NCBI RefSeq assembly: GCF_900105625.1
Contig: NZ_FNSD01000001.1
Location: forward strand, 2,294,001-2,358,000
Direction of reading: 5' to 3'
DNA from: Terriglobus roseus
GTDB lineage: Bacteria > Acidobacteriota > Terriglobia > Terriglobales > Acidobacteriaceae
Length of the DNA: 64,000 nucleotides
Shown: piece after piece, positions 18,460 to 27,084 of the stretch
Numbering within the stretch: the first letter of the stretch is position 1
Layout: each line of letters begins with the position of its first letter
Notes under the pieces: generated by a model
Databases searched by the model: none
Told to the model about the DNA's origin: nothing
The model's input: the letters and a program-made list of their open reading frames with translations, nothing else
Position numbers and translations under genes: made by a program

Positions 18460-19275
18460 ATGCCGGCCGCCACACACGGTGGGTCGCCCTTGGAACTGCG
18501 TCTCCGAGAATTCGCCGACGAAACCGAAGCCAGCCTCGCCAGCCTGTTGCAGGGCGATGGCCCGCCGGAGCTGAGCCGGGCCGAGCACTATGCTCTCTTC
18601 GGCAGCGCAAAGCGCTTCCGGCCGTTTCTTGCCGCAGCCTGTTTCGATCTGCTGGAGCTACCTGCCGAACAGGCGAAGACCGTCGGTGCCGCGGCAGAGA
18701 TGGCGCACGCCGCCTCGCTGGTCTTTGATGACCTGCCCTGCATGGACGCCTCCGAGATTCGCCGGGCAGCGCCGTCCCTCTACCGCGCTACGGACGAGGC
18801 GACCGCCGTTCTCGCAGGACTATCACTGGTCCTGCGGGCCGTACAGCTTCTGACTTCACCGGCATCGGGCATCGATGCGGAACTCCGGGCACAACTGGCC
18901 ATGAGATTTGCCGAAAGCTGCGGCGCGGCCGGCCTTGCGGGCGGACAGTTTCTCGACCTCGCCGGTGCCGTGACGAGCAACGCCCAGAAGACAGCGCCGC
19001 TGATGGGTTTCTGTTGCGAGGCTGCCGCCATCTGCGCCGGGAAATCGCCTGTGATCGTAGAGCAGTTCCGTGACTTTGGCGAAGCCCTGGGCCGACTCTA
19101 CCAGCACCGCGACGACGAGCTGGACGACGACGGCACGGGCGAGCCTTCCGCCAAGCAGGTGGAATACGAGCGCACGCAGCATCTGCTGGCGCTACTGCCG
19201 AAGCCTGCGCCGGGGTCTGAACTCGGCGCGCTACTGCCCGCAATGGTGGATTGGGTCGCGGGCCGGGCAGCCTGA
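18460..19275 (+). CDS. Divergent polyprenyl (farnesyl/geranylgeranyl) diphosphate synthase
   Basis: About 271 residues from the ATG at 18460, which has GGAG 6 bases upstream; in-frame starts upstream (18373, 18403) would add 19-29 residues. Hallmarks of trans-isoprenyl diphosphate synthases are present: KRFRPFL near residue 50, the first Asp-rich motif DDLPCMD (residues 90-96), and the second motif DDELD (from residue 218). Members add isopentenyl diphosphate units to allylic diphosphates. Oddly, the stretch after the first motif reads ASEIRRAAPSLYRATDE instead of the usual DDDLRRGKPTNHK, losing two acidic residues and the Lys-Pro-Thr loop. It may be catalytically altered. Confidence 0.7.
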   Translation: MPAATHGGSPLELRLREFADETEASLASLLQGDGPPELSRAEHYALFGSAKRFRPFLAAACFDLLELPAEQAKTVGAAAEMAHAASLVFDDLPCMDASEIRRAAPSLYRATDEATAVLAGLSLVLRAVQLLTSPASGIDAELRAQLAMRFAESCGAAGLAGGQFLDLAGAVTSNAQKTAPLMGFCCEAAAICAGKSPVIVEQFRDFGEALGRLYQHRDDELDDDGTGEPSAKQVEYERTQHLLALLPKPAPGSELGALLPAMVDWVAGRAA

Positions 19276-19293
19276 ACGCTGCCCGGCGATCTT

Positions 19294-21456
19294 TTATCCC
19301 TTGATCACTGCCTTTACCGTGGGCGGCGCCGCGATTGCATCCTTGATGGCGGCGTTCGAGGCCATGGCATCGAGCAACAGGTGCACGATCTTCTCATCGG
19401 TCGTCGCGGCATCCTTGATCTCAACCGGGAACAGGACGGCGTACTGCAGGCCGTTCTCCGCCAGTTGCAGCCGCGGCTCGATGTGCGGTGCCTCCAGAGC
19501 GGTGTCCATCCATGTCTCCACCGTGTGGTGCTGTTTTTCGATCAACGCGCGATAGCTGTCATACGTGGTTTGCACCGCATGCAGGACAGCTTCGGTCGCC
19601 GGGCGGTAGTCCGTATCGGGTTTCAGTCGAACCGTAAGCTCATGCCAGGCGTATTCCGTGCCCGGCATCTGCTTGTAGAGCGGGGTTCCGCTCTGGAACA
19701 GGATGGAGTTCGCAAAGACCGCAACACGACCCGTTGGATGCAGCTCAGTGCCCGTCCCCGTCAGCTCCATCATGTAGAAGCGAACCAGGCCAACCTCCAC
19801 TACGTCGCCCGTCACGCCCGCTACCGAGATCCGGTCGCCAACGCGCACGCCATACCGTCCGATGATGAAGAAGTACGCCGCAACTGACAGCAGGATGGTC
19901 TGCAGACCGACGGCGATACCTGCCGTAATGAATCCGGCAAAGGTGGCCAGCGAACTGAACTGCGTTACGAAGCCGAAGATGACAATCAGACCACCGAGGA
20001 AGCCAAGCACGGCTCGACGAATGAGCATGATCTGCCGCCGGCGTCGCAGGTCGCTGATGTACTTCACCGTCAGCCGCTTCCACACATAACTCGCGATGAA
20101 GAGCGCCAGCAGCGCCAGTGCGATGGTAAGCACACGCAATAGCAGTGACCGCAATACGGTGCTGTACTCCGCGTTCACGGCGGCACGCCAGCTCTGGAGA
20201 TTGCTGCGCGTCTGTTCCAGCATCACCATCTCCTGGCTGAGCGGGATGACTGCAGTGGAGAGCACACGGAAGGTTGTAGCCAGTGTGTCGTAGCGCTTGC
20301 GGGTAGCCGCAAGGGTCTGTGCGTCGGACGCCGTTGCATCCGGAGCGGCCTGCATAGCCGCATCGCCCTGCGCGATGGTGGACTTGAGCAGGTTCACCAC
20401 CGGCTCACGCATGCTGCTGGCCTGCTTGGTGAGCGCGTCGACCTCCCTGGTCATGTCGTCGATACTCGTGCGAGCGGCCAGCAACTGGAACAGGTTGACC
20501 GCCTGCGTGGAAACGCCACTGTCGCGTTCCGCGGCGAGGCTTTCAATGGGTGGCGGAGCCAGCGGCTTGTTCGCAGCGGCGCTGGAGAGTTCCGGAGCCG
20601 CGCGCAGCAGCCGCTGAATGTCGCCGGCAAGGCCGGTGCTGGTCTGTGCCTGGGCCATCGAAGCGACCTTGCCCAGGGCTTCCAGCATCGCCTTCTGCAG
20701 CTCTAACTGTCCCTCAATCTGCTCGTCTTTCTGACGGAGCGCGGGCAGTTCTTTCGCCTTGGCGGTCTGAATCTGCTTGTCCAGAGCCGCGTCCTGGGCG
20801 GTCAGGTCCGCCAGCCGCGCCTGCGTGGTGGCGCGGAATGCCGCAATTCGCTGCGCCTGCGTTGGCGCCGGCGGTTCATCGCCCGCTGGTGCGTTATCGC
20901 TGCCGGAATTGGGAGACGGCGCGACCGCACCGCCGGACAGCTTCGCCAGCAATGCAGCTTCGTTGCCCGCGGCCTGAAAGGCAAGTTGCGCAATCTGGGT
21001 CGACTGCTGCCTTAACTGCTCGCTGTACAGCACATCGCTCGGCTCGCCGATCTTCTGAATCTGCGCGGCGGCGCCCCGGTAGAAACGCAGGACGTCGTTG
21101 AGGTGATCCAGGATCTCTTTGCTGCGCGCGCTTACGTCTATCCCGGCATTGTCCAGCTTCGGCAGGGCTGCGATCTGCTGTGGCAGCGTCAGCGCGGCCG
21201 GTGCGGACGCTGCCGACTTCGCCGGTGCTGTCGGAGCGGCGGCCGTCGTGGTTGCTGCTCCACTTGCAGCGGGAACCGAAACGGTCGGCGCAGTGTGGCT
21301 CGCCTCAGTGGATGCAGCTGTACCGGCCGCCGGCGGGGACGCAGGCGCCTGCGTGGCCGCCATGGTCACACGGGGCAGGCTGAGCGCGGCGGGAAAACAC
21401 AGCAGTGCAGCAACTAAGCCGGCACGCTTGACGAAGACGGATGACGCAATGCCCAT
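19294..21456 (-). CDS. MscS-family mechanosensitive channel with large periplasmic domain
   Basis: About 720 residues. A signal-like N-terminus (to about residue 38) and an Ala/Pro-rich linker are followed by a helical, coiled-coil-prone periplasmic domain (about 70-400, for example TTQARLADLTAQDAALDKQ). Several membrane helices come next, then the MscS core: a Gly/Ala-rich pore helix (FAGFITAGIAVGLQTILLS) and the beta domain (YGVRVGDRISVAGVTGDVVEVGLVRFYMMEL). This layout matches MscK/YbdG-like large MscS homologs that gate under turgor. The start is taken at the ATG at 21456; an ATG at 21489 is possible. It is divergent from the hydrolase gene at 21540. Confidence 0.85.
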   Translation of the reverse strand: MGIASSVFVKRAGLVAALLCFPAALSLPRVTMAATQAPASPPAAGTAASTEASHTAPTVSVPAASGAATTTAAAPTAPAKSAASAPAALTLPQQIAALPKLDNAGIDVSARSKEILDHLNDVLRFYRGAAAQIQKIGEPSDVLYSEQLRQQSTQIAQLAFQAAGNEAALLAKLSGGAVAPSPNSGSDNAPAGDEPPAPTQAQRIAAFRATTQARLADLTAQDAALDKQIQTAKAKELPALRQKDEQIEGQLELQKAMLEALGKVASMAQAQTSTGLAGDIQRLLRAAPELSSAAANKPLAPPPIESLAAERDSGVSTQAVNLFQLLAARTSIDDMTREVDALTKQASSMREPVVNLLKSTIAQGDAAMQAAPDATASDAQTLAATRKRYDTLATTFRVLSTAVIPLSQEMVMLEQTRSNLQSWRAAVNAEYSTVLRSLLLRVLTIALALLALFIASYVWKRLTVKYISDLRRRRQIMLIRRAVLGFLGGLIVIFGFVTQFSSLATFAGFITAGIAVGLQTILLSVAAYFFIIGRYGVRVGDRISVAGVTGDVVEVGLVRFYMMELTGTGTELHPTGRVAVFANSILFQSGTPLYKQMPGTEYAWHELTVRLKPDTDYRPATEAVLHAVQTTYDSYRALIEKQHHTVETWMDTALEAPHIEPRLQLAENGLQYAVLFPVEIKDAATTDEKIVHLLLDAMASNAAIKDAIAAPPTVKAVIKG

Positions 21457-21539
21457 CCCATAAGGATAGACGCCCTGCCGCCGTCGCATAAAAGGGGCCA
21501 CCCAACAACGGCGTCTGCTCCGCGCGGTATCCTGAATCG

Positions 21540-22727
21540 ATGCTTGCAAAGTGGTATGCGGACTGGATGATCCGCTGGGAGACCGAGTTAACGACGCGCG
21601 ACACCAATCGCGTGGTGCGTCCACTCGAGTGGGGTTTCGACTGGCTGGCGGACTTCAGCCCGCTCGCCGCCGAATCGCGCGAGGACAGCCCGGATGCATT
21701 GAGCCGCATGGTCGCCATCAACCAGGACATTGTGGCCAGGGGCGAAGAGTTTTACGGCTACACCACGCCAACCGACTTCCGGCTGGAAGAGCGCCATCCC
21801 GAACTCTTTCCGACCAACGTACGGCCGGAGACGCTGGCACAGGCGCAGCAGGTGCGCGACGACGCCGCCAGCGGCAAGCTGAATCCGGCACGGTTCCTGC
21901 GTTTCACCTCGCCCGTGCGGACGAAGTATCCGGAAAACGACATCGTCAACGCGCGCTGGTACCCGGAGACTCCACACAAGGACCCGAAGCGCAAGAAGCA
22001 GGCCATCATCGTGATGCCGCAATGGAATGCGGACGCCTTTAGCCACAACGCACTCTGCAGCATCTACAACAAGTTCGGCGTGGCCGCCCTGCGGCTCTCG
22101 AAGCCGTACCACGATATCCGCCGCCCGGCCGAGCTGGAACGCAGCGACTACGCCGTCAGCAGCAATGTGGGCCGCACCATCGCCGCCTGCCGCCAGGCCG
22201 TCCACGACATCCGCGCCTGCGTCGACTGGCTGCAGTCGCAGGGCTATGAGCAGTTCGGCGTCATGGGCACGTCACTCGGCAGTTGCTACGCCTTCATGGC
22301 CGCGGCGTTCGATCCGCGCCTGCAGGTCTGCGCGTTCAACCACGCGTCGACCAACTTTGGAGACGTCCTGTGGCAGGGCCAGAGCACACGCCACGTGCAG
22401 GCTGCCTTTGAGCGCGCCGGCATCACGCAGGATCAGGTGCGTGCCATCTTTATGGCCAACAGCCCCAGCAGTGTGATGGATCGCTTCGCTGCCGATAAGA
22501 CACGGCAATCGCTGGTGATCTACGCGCCATGGGACCTCACCTTTCCGCGAGCGTTGTCGCTGGACGTGCTGGCGAACTTCAAGGCGCGCGGCGTGAACTT
22601 TGAGAGCCGCATTCTGCCCTGCGGCCACTACACCACGGGCGAATCGCCCTTCAAGTTCATCGACGGCTGGTACCTCGGCTCGTTCATTCACCGTGCCTAC
22701 AAGAAGATGCGAGAGCGTGCCATATGA
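21540..22727 (+). CDS. Alpha/beta-hydrolase-fold protein
   Basis: A 395-residue protein with an alpha/beta-hydrolase core. The nucleophile elbow is GVMGTSLGSCYA, with Ser245. A candidate catalytic His lies in RILPCGHYTTGES near the C-terminus, and IVMPQWNADAF is likely the oxyanion-loop strand. The long N-terminal part (about 130 residues) is unusual and resembles ABHD18-type proteins. There is no signal peptide, so it is cytoplasmic. The substrate is unknown. It ends just before a short GGGGCTAAAGCCC repeat and a cytochrome lipoprotein gene on the same strand. Confidence 0.7.
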   Translation: MLAKWYADWMIRWETELTTRDTNRVVRPLEWGFDWLADFSPLAAESREDSPDALSRMVAINQDIVARGEEFYGYTTPTDFRLEERHPELFPTNVRPETLAQAQQVRDDAASGKLNPARFLRFTSPVRTKYPENDIVNARWYPETPHKDPKRKKQAIIVMPQWNADAFSHNALCSIYNKFGVAALRLSKPYHDIRRPAELERSDYAVSSNVGRTIAACRQAVHDIRACVDWLQSQGYEQFGVMGTSLGSCYAFMAAAFDPRLQVCAFNHASTNFGDVLWQGQSTRHVQAAFERAGITQDQVRAIFMANSPSSVMDRFAADKTRQSLVIYAPWDLTFPRALSLDVLANFKARGVNFESRILPCGHYTTGESPFKFIDGWYLGSFIHRAYKKMRERAI

Positions 22728-22736
22728 GAAGCGTTC

Positions 22737-22765
22737 CTCAGGGGCTAAAGCCCAATTTTTTGCCC
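22737..22765. repeat. Short GGGGCTAAAGCCC repeat, terminator-like
   Basis: The 4-bp GC stem GGGC-TAAA-GCCC at 22742-22753 is followed by AATTTTTT, directly after the hydrolase stop. The T-run makes a weak intrinsic terminator plausible. The wording also resembles a small repeat I associate with intergenic DNA in Acidobacteria, but only one copy is visible here. Confidence 0.35.
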
Positions 22766-22789
22766 GGGATCTTCGGCACAGCTAGAGCT

Positions 22790-23152
22790 ATGCCCTTCCG
22801 AACAACGGGCGCCGTTGCAGCAGCCGCGATGCTCTGCATCCTGGCACTCACTGGCTGCAAGACCATACCGCCACCCAAGCCGCTGGACCAACTCACCGCG
22901 CAGGAACAGGCTGGCCATGCAGCGTTCGTCACCAATTGCGGCGCCTGTCACTATGACCGCGAGAATGGATCGCTGCACGGGCCTTCGCTGCTTGGCACCT
23001 ACAAGAAGGACTATCTGCCCAGCGGCGCGCCCGCAAACGACGACCGCATTACACATACCATCCTGTTCGGCCGCGGCAACATGCCCGCGCTCGGTTCGCA
23101 GGTGGGTAAAGACGACATCGCCGACATCCTCGCCTATCTGAAAACGCTGTAG
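22790..23152 (+). CDS. Monoheme cytochrome c lipoprotein
   Basis: A 120-residue protein. The ATG at 22790 gives a lipoprotein signal ending LALTGC (lipid-modified Cys23). The heme motif CGACH is at residues 50-54, and NMPALG supplies a likely axial Met. This is a class I mono-heme cytochrome c tethered to the membrane, shuttling electrons in the periplasm. An in-frame ATG at 22724 overlaps the previous stop, but it would place repeat-derived sequence ahead of the signal peptide, so I reject it. Confidence 0.85.
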   Translation: MPFRTTGAVAAAAMLCILALTGCKTIPPPKPLDQLTAQEQAGHAAFVTNCGACHYDRENGSLHGPSLLGTYKKDYLPSGAPANDDRITHTILFGRGNMPALGSQVGKDDIADILAYLKTL

Positions 23153-23203
23153 AACCGGGTGCCATGTCTTGCTTCGTCGCACTCCGATACGATGGAGAAG
23201 CCT

Positions 23204-23611
23204 ATGAGTGACGAGATCAAGCGCATCAAGCTGCCGCCCGGTTCCATACCGCCGCAGAAGACGTTCGAGGGCCCACGCATGCTGCCGGGTATGGCAATGA
23301 TCGCCATCTTCATGCTCTTCATTGCGCTGGCAAATTCCATCAACGTGATCGCGCATCGCTCCACAACGCGGCCCAGCGCCACCTACGCGATCCTCTTCGT
23401 CTCAACGATGATCGTTCTCGGAGTCTTCGGCTTTCTGCGCCTGCGCCGCTGGGGATGGGCGCTGCTGCTGGGCGGCTGCTTCTTCTACTCGCTTGGTAAC
23501 GTCGTGCTCTTCGCACAGACACATCTGCCCGGCTACCTGCTGCCCGCTGCCTTCAGCATGGTCTTCTTCCTCTACCTTGTCCGCACAGAGATTCGCGAAC
23601 GCGTCCACTAG
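23204..23611 (+). CDS. Hypothetical membrane protein with about four helices
   Basis: A 135-residue protein starting at the ATG at 23204, with GGAG 6 bases upstream. After a polar N-terminus (to about residue 30) come about four membrane helices: MAMIAIFMLFIALANSI, YAILFVSTMIVLGVFGF, ALLLGGCFFYSLGNVVLF and LPAAFSMVFFLYLV. The tail is charged. I recognise no family. It lies 51 bp after the cytochrome lipoprotein on the same strand and may share its transcript. Its 3' end overlaps by 4 bp the 3' end of the opposite-strand oxidoreductase gene. Confidence 0.6.
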   Translation: MSDEIKRIKLPPGSIPPQKTFEGPRMLPGMAMIAIFMLFIALANSINVIAHRSTTRPSATYAILFVSTMIVLGVFGFLRLRRWGWALLLGGCFFYSLGNVVLFAQTHLPGYLLPAAFSMVFFLYLVRTEIRERVH

Positions 23612-24780
23612 GAACGCTTCGGCGACCACATACCACCCTGCTTATAAGCGAGGTTTGCGATATGCCCCGCATTCGCGCAAGCAACACCAGCCTCGACCGG
23701 AGCATTCGGCTCCTTGCGTGACCGCATGCAGTCGAAGAAGTTTTGCATGTGATCCACCGTGCCGTCCTGGAAGCTGTCCGCCTTCAGCACGGGGTTCTGC
23801 TCTTTTCGTACGCGTTCGCGATAGACATTCATGCCACTGCGCGTCAGCTTCAGCGTCGCGTCGAAGCCGCGGAACTCCAGCCCGCCGTCATCAATCGACG
23901 AGTTGAGCGACCCTTCATAGACCACGTCAAAGCTGGGATAACGGAGCGCAGCCTGCTGCGTGTCCGGGCATTCCCACTTCTGCTGCACAAACTTGTCGCC
24001 CAGCATGAAGGCGGTCGTGGGCTCGTTCTCCTTCATCGCCCAGTGCGCCACATCGATCCAGTGCGCAAACAGGTCGGTCATCGCGCCGCTGCCAAAACTC
24101 CAGTACCAGCGCCACCGGTTGTACTTCTCCGTGTCGAACGGCTGATCCGGCGCGCCGCCCAGCCACATCTTCCAGTCCAGCTTCGATGTGTCGATGTTCT
24201 CGGGAATCCACGTGGTGTTGTAGTTCTGCCACCAGTAGGTGCGGATCTGCGTCACGCGACCGATCGCGCCGCTCTGGACCAGATTCACCGCGTCGCGAAA
24301 ATGCTCCCAGCTCCGCTGTTGCATGCCGCACTGCAGGATCTGCTTGCTGGACCGCACCGCCTTCTTCAGAGTCACGCCCTCTTCCAGCGTGTGGTTGACC
24401 GGCTTCTCCAGGTACACATCCTTGCCCGCGGCCAGCGCTGCAACCGCAGCGCGCACATGCCAGTGATCCGGCGTTGCGATCAGCACGGCATCAATGGACT
24501 TGTTGTCCAGCACCTCATGAAAGTCGTTGTGAAGCGTGGCATTCGTGGCGCTGGGACGCGTCTTCACCTGCTCGCGATGCGGCTCATAGACGTCGCTGAC
24601 GGCAGCAATCTCAAAGTTGAAGCCTGTTCGCTCCGCCGCGCCCGCCAGCGAACGCATCCGGCTCCCCGCACCGATAATGCCGAGGCGAAGTCGATCATTC
24701 GCTCCAAAGGCCGAGCGTGAAGCGAGAGCAGACATGCCCGTGGCAAGCAGAAAGGTGCGGCGGTTTGGCCTCATGGGCAT
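23608..24780 (-). CDS. Tat-exported Gfo/Idh/MocA oxidoreductase
   Basis: About 390 residues from the ATG at 24780, which has GAGGAG a few bases upstream. The Tat signal is RPNRRTFLLATGMSALASRS, followed by a Rossmann start (LRLGIIGAGSRM). The catalytic motif is YLEKPVNHT and the substrate-side text is GSGAMTDLFAHWIDVAHWA. The family oxidises or epimerises sugars, inositols or glycosides with bound NAD(P). This type, common in Acidobacteria and Planctomycetes, is distinct from the GFOR-like gene at 17131. The substrate is not assignable. Confidence 0.82.
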   Translation of the reverse strand: MPMRPNRRTFLLATGMSALASRSAFGANDRLRLGIIGAGSRMRSLAGAAERTGFNFEIAAVSDVYEPHREQVKTRPSATNATLHNDFHEVLDNKSIDAVLIATPDHWHVRAAVAALAAGKDVYLEKPVNHTLEEGVTLKKAVRSSKQILQCGMQQRSWEHFRDAVNLVQSGAIGRVTQIRTYWWQNYNTTWIPENIDTSKLDWKMWLGGAPDQPFDTEKYNRWRWYWSFGSGAMTDLFAHWIDVAHWAMKENEPTTAFMLGDKFVQQKWECPDTQQAALRYPSFDVVYEGSLNSSIDDGGLEFRGFDATLKLTRSGMNVYRERVRKEQNPVLKADSFQDGTVDHMQNFFDCMRSRKEPNAPVEAGVACANAGHIANLAYKQGGMWSPKRS

Positions 24781-24840
24781 CGTCTCCTCAGACAGGGTGA
24801 ATGATTGCAATTTCTTGGTGGGCGAATCAGATCACGATTC

Positions 24841-25197
24841 TTATGCCGGGGACAAGCTGCCGACGACTGTGCCCTGATGAAAGAGCATCTGCCAGTTCTC
24901 TTCGGAGCGAATCCAAAGCGAAGAACGCAGAGACCTTCGCCCGTTTACGGTCACCCGATAGGTAAGCAGGGCCGACATGGCATTGATCTCTGCGCAACGA
25001 ACATCGCTCATTTGGTATACCCGCTCTGCAGTCGATGCCAACTCTGCGAGGATCGACTCGCGGGTCCAGACTGTGCCTGATGCTCCGAACTCCACAAAGT
25101 CGGGCGCCAGCAGTCGCTCCATGCATTCGCGTGGGCACTCCGGACCAAGCCGAAGCAGCCGCGCCTCCAGTTCCTGCAGCTCTTCGCACAAGCTCAT
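24841..25197 (-). CDS. DUF4440 / SnoaL-like (NTF2-fold) protein
   Basis: About 118 residues. The pattern LLAPDFVEFGASGTVWTRESILAEL, followed by beta strands ending SEENWQMLFHQGTVV, is typical of DUF4440 proteins with an NTF2-like cone. These are small cytoplasmic proteins with varied or unknown roles. I take the ATG at 25197 (MSLCEELQ); an ATG at 25209 is 12 bases upstream. It is divergent from lipA, with only about 25 bp between the two starts, so promoter elements must overlap the coding sequences. Confidence 0.65.
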   Translation of the reverse strand: MSLCEELQELEARLLRLGPECPRECMERLLAPDFVEFGASGTVWTRESILAELASTAERVYQMSDVRCAEINAMSALLTYRVTVNGRRSLRSSLWIRSEENWQMLFHQGTVVGSLSPA

Positions 25198-25221
25198 GCA
25201 GCCGAGCATAGAATAGAAAGC

Positions 25222-26136
25222 GTGACACCCGCCGCCGCAGCCGAGTTAATCCAGATCGATCTGTCGCCTCGTAAGCCGGAGCGCAAGCCCGAGTGGCTGA
25301 AGGCGCGCGCCCCCATGGGCGAGACCTTTCACGCACTGAAGGCGCTCACCCGCGAACTGGGTCTACATACCGTCTGCGAGAGCGCGCACTGCCCCAACAT
25401 CGGCGAGTGCTGGAACCACAAGACCGCGACGTTCATGATGCTGGGCAACAGCTGCACCCGCCGCTGCGGCTTCTGCGCGGTACCTAGCGGCAAGCCTGAC
25501 CCGATCGACTTCGATGAGCCGCGCCGCGTCGCCTATGCCGTCGCAAAGCTCGGCCTGCAGCACGCCGTGATCACCAGCGTGAATCGCGACGACGACAATA
25601 CCGGCGCCGCCCGCGCCTTCGTGGAAGTCATCCGCGAGATCCGCGCACAGGCGCCCGGCTGCCAGGTGGAAGTGCTGACCCCCGACTTCCAGGGCACGGA
25701 GGAGGCCATCCGCCTCGTCGTCGCCGCGAAGCCCGAGATCCTGAACCACAACATTGAGACCGTGCCGCGGCTCTACCGCGTCGCCAAGTCCGGCGGCCGC
25801 TATGAGCGCTCCATCGGCTACCTGAAGCTGGCGAAGGACCTGAACCCGAACCAGGTGACCAAGACCGGCATCATCGTCGGCATGGGCGAAGAGACGCACG
25901 AACTGCTCGACGTCTTCCGCGATCTCGCCGCCATCAAGGTCGACATCCTCACCATCGGCCAGTACTTGCGCCCATCGAAGGATCACATCCCGATGAAGCG
26001 CTACTACACGCCGGAAGAGTTCGAGTTCCTGAAGATCGAAGCGCTGCGCATGGGCTTTCGCCATGTGGAGAGCGGCCCGCTCGTCCGCAGCAGCTATCAC
26101 GCGCACGAACAGGCGCAGTCGACCGGCCTGCGGTAA
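25222..26136 (+). CDS. lipA: Lipoyl synthase LipA
   Basis: A 304-residue radical-SAM enzyme that inserts two sulfurs into octanoyl groups on lipoyl-dependent proteins. The auxiliary-cluster cysteines are C52, C57 and C63 (CESAHCPNIGEC). The radical-SAM cluster cysteines are C78, C82 and C85 (CTRRCGFC). The C-terminal RSSY that ligates the auxiliary cluster is present (LVRSSYHAHEQ). The start is a GTG at 25222. lipB is not adjacent. Confidence 0.97.
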   Translation: MTPAAAAELIQIDLSPRKPERKPEWLKARAPMGETFHALKALTRELGLHTVCESAHCPNIGECWNHKTATFMMLGNSCTRRCGFCAVPSGKPDPIDFDEPRRVAYAVAKLGLQHAVITSVNRDDDNTGAARAFVEVIREIRAQAPGCQVEVLTPDFQGTEEAIRLVVAAKPEILNHNIETVPRLYRVAKSGGRYERSIGYLKLAKDLNPNQVTKTGIIVGMGEETHELLDVFRDLAAIKVDILTIGQYLRPSKDHIPMKRYYTPEEFEFLKIEALRMGFRHVESGPLVRSSYHAHEQAQSTGLR

Positions 26137-26139
26137 GTC

Positions 26140-26367
26140 ATGCGCGCGAACCGAATCGCGAGCAAATGGAATCACTTCATACAGCAATACACGCGGCGAG
26201 CGCAACGAGGCCAAGAGCCCAATGACCGTGGTTATGATCGCAAGGTTGAACAGACCTTGCGTCGTATGAAGCCTGAAGCCGTCGACGAATTGCTGAACGG
26301 TGATGTGGGCGATATAACTTCAGACGAAACCAAGCTGGAGCCATTCTGGAATGACGTTGACCGCTAA
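26140..26367 (+). CDS. Small charged hypothetical protein
   Basis: A 75-residue frame starting 3 bp after the lipA stop and overlapping the next gene by 17 bp. It is rich in Arg, Asp and Glu, with no membrane segment or signal. The ribosome binding site is poor. It may be a real lipA-linked small gene or chance coding; I know no family. Confidence 0.3.
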   Translation: MRANRIASKWNHFIQQYTRRAQRGQEPNDRGYDRKVEQTLRRMKPEAVDELLNGDVGDITSDETKLEPFWNDVDR

Positions 26368-26719
26368 GACACTCCTTATATTTGCGTTGACGCTGCCCGC
26401 CTACGCCCAGCGCGAGGTCGCGCCCACCGACTTCGTCCAGCCCACAGCGAAGGACATCGTCATCGGCGGCAACGACCTGTCGAAGGACGTGACCTGTACC
26501 AACGGCAACTCTGTCTACGTGGAAGGCCAGCACAACGAGGTGCAGGTGCACGGCTCCTGCGGCAGCGTTCGCGTCCAGGGCAATCGCAACTTTGTGTGGG
26601 TGGATCACTTCACCACCGTGCCCGTCGAGGGCAACGACAACACCGTCTTCGTCAGTGACATCAAGACCCAGTACAGCAGCCGCGGCGAGGGCAATCGCTT
26701 CGAGAAATCGAAACATTAG
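26351..26719 (+). CDS. Secreted DUF3060-like protein
   Basis: A 122-residue protein with a short signal peptide (LLIFALTLPAYAQ). The rest is a beta-solenoid-like run of N-x-V-x-V-x-G repeats (NGNSVYVEGQHNEVQVHG, GNRNFVWVDH, GNDNTVFVSD), which fits DUF3060. Cys49 and Cys70 could form a disulfide. The function is unknown; the protein is presumably periplasmic. It lies between lipA and the toxin-antitoxin pair. Confidence 0.6.
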   Translation: MTLTAKTLLIFALTLPAYAQREVAPTDFVQPTAKDIVIGGNDLSKDVTCTNGNSVYVEGQHNEVQVHGSCGSVRVQGNRNFVWVDHFTTVPVEGNDNTVFVSDIKTQYSSRGEGNRFEKSKH

Positions 26720-26726
26720 AATCGCC

Positions 26727-26748
26727 GGAGGTACGATAAAGTACCTCC
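26727..26748. promoter_or_regulatory. Palindromic operator of the toxin-antitoxin operon
   Basis: Perfect 8-bp arms GGAGGTAC (26727-26734) and GTACCTCC (26741-26748) separated by GATAAA. A third half-like copy, GAGGTATC, runs to 26757, just before the antitoxin ATG at 26761. The position and repeated half-sites match sites where Phd/YefM antitoxins bind to repress their own operon. Confidence 0.65.
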
Positions 26749-26760
26749 AGAGGTATCGCC

Positions 26761-27084
26761 ATGCCGTCTAGAATCAAGCTTTCCGAAGACATCCAGCCGA
26801 TGACCACCTTCCGGAACAACTCCGCGGAGATGCTGCGCCAGATGAAGAAGAACAAGCGTGCCGTCGTGTTGACTGTGAGTGGCAGGCCGCAGGCAGTAAT
26901 CCAAACCGTAGAAGACTATGAGCGACTGCTCGACCTTGCATCCGAAGCCAGCGAAGAGGAAGGACTGCGGCAAGCGCTTGACGACCTGAAGAATGGACGC
27001 ACCCGACCAGCAGAGGAAGTCTTCAAGGAGATACGTCAGCGCCATGGCTTTTCCGATAAAACTGACTCGGCGCGCCGAGCGTGA
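26761..27084 (+). CDS. Phd/YefM-family antitoxin
   Basis: A 107-residue protein. The N-terminal DNA-binding part has the family pattern (PMTTFRNNSAEMLRQMKKNKRAVVLTVSGRPQAVI, then the edge helix VEDYERLLDL). The C-terminal acidic helical tail would wrap the toxin. Such antitoxins neutralise the partner toxin and, with it, repress the operon. The upstream palindrome at 26727-26748 is the likely binding site. The toxin gene overlaps its 3' end by 41 bp. Confidence 0.85.
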   Translation: MPSRIKLSEDIQPMTTFRNNSAEMLRQMKKNKRAVVLTVSGRPQAVIQTVEDYERLLDLASEASEEEGLRQALDDLKNGRTRPAEEVFKEIRQRHGFSDKTDSARRA

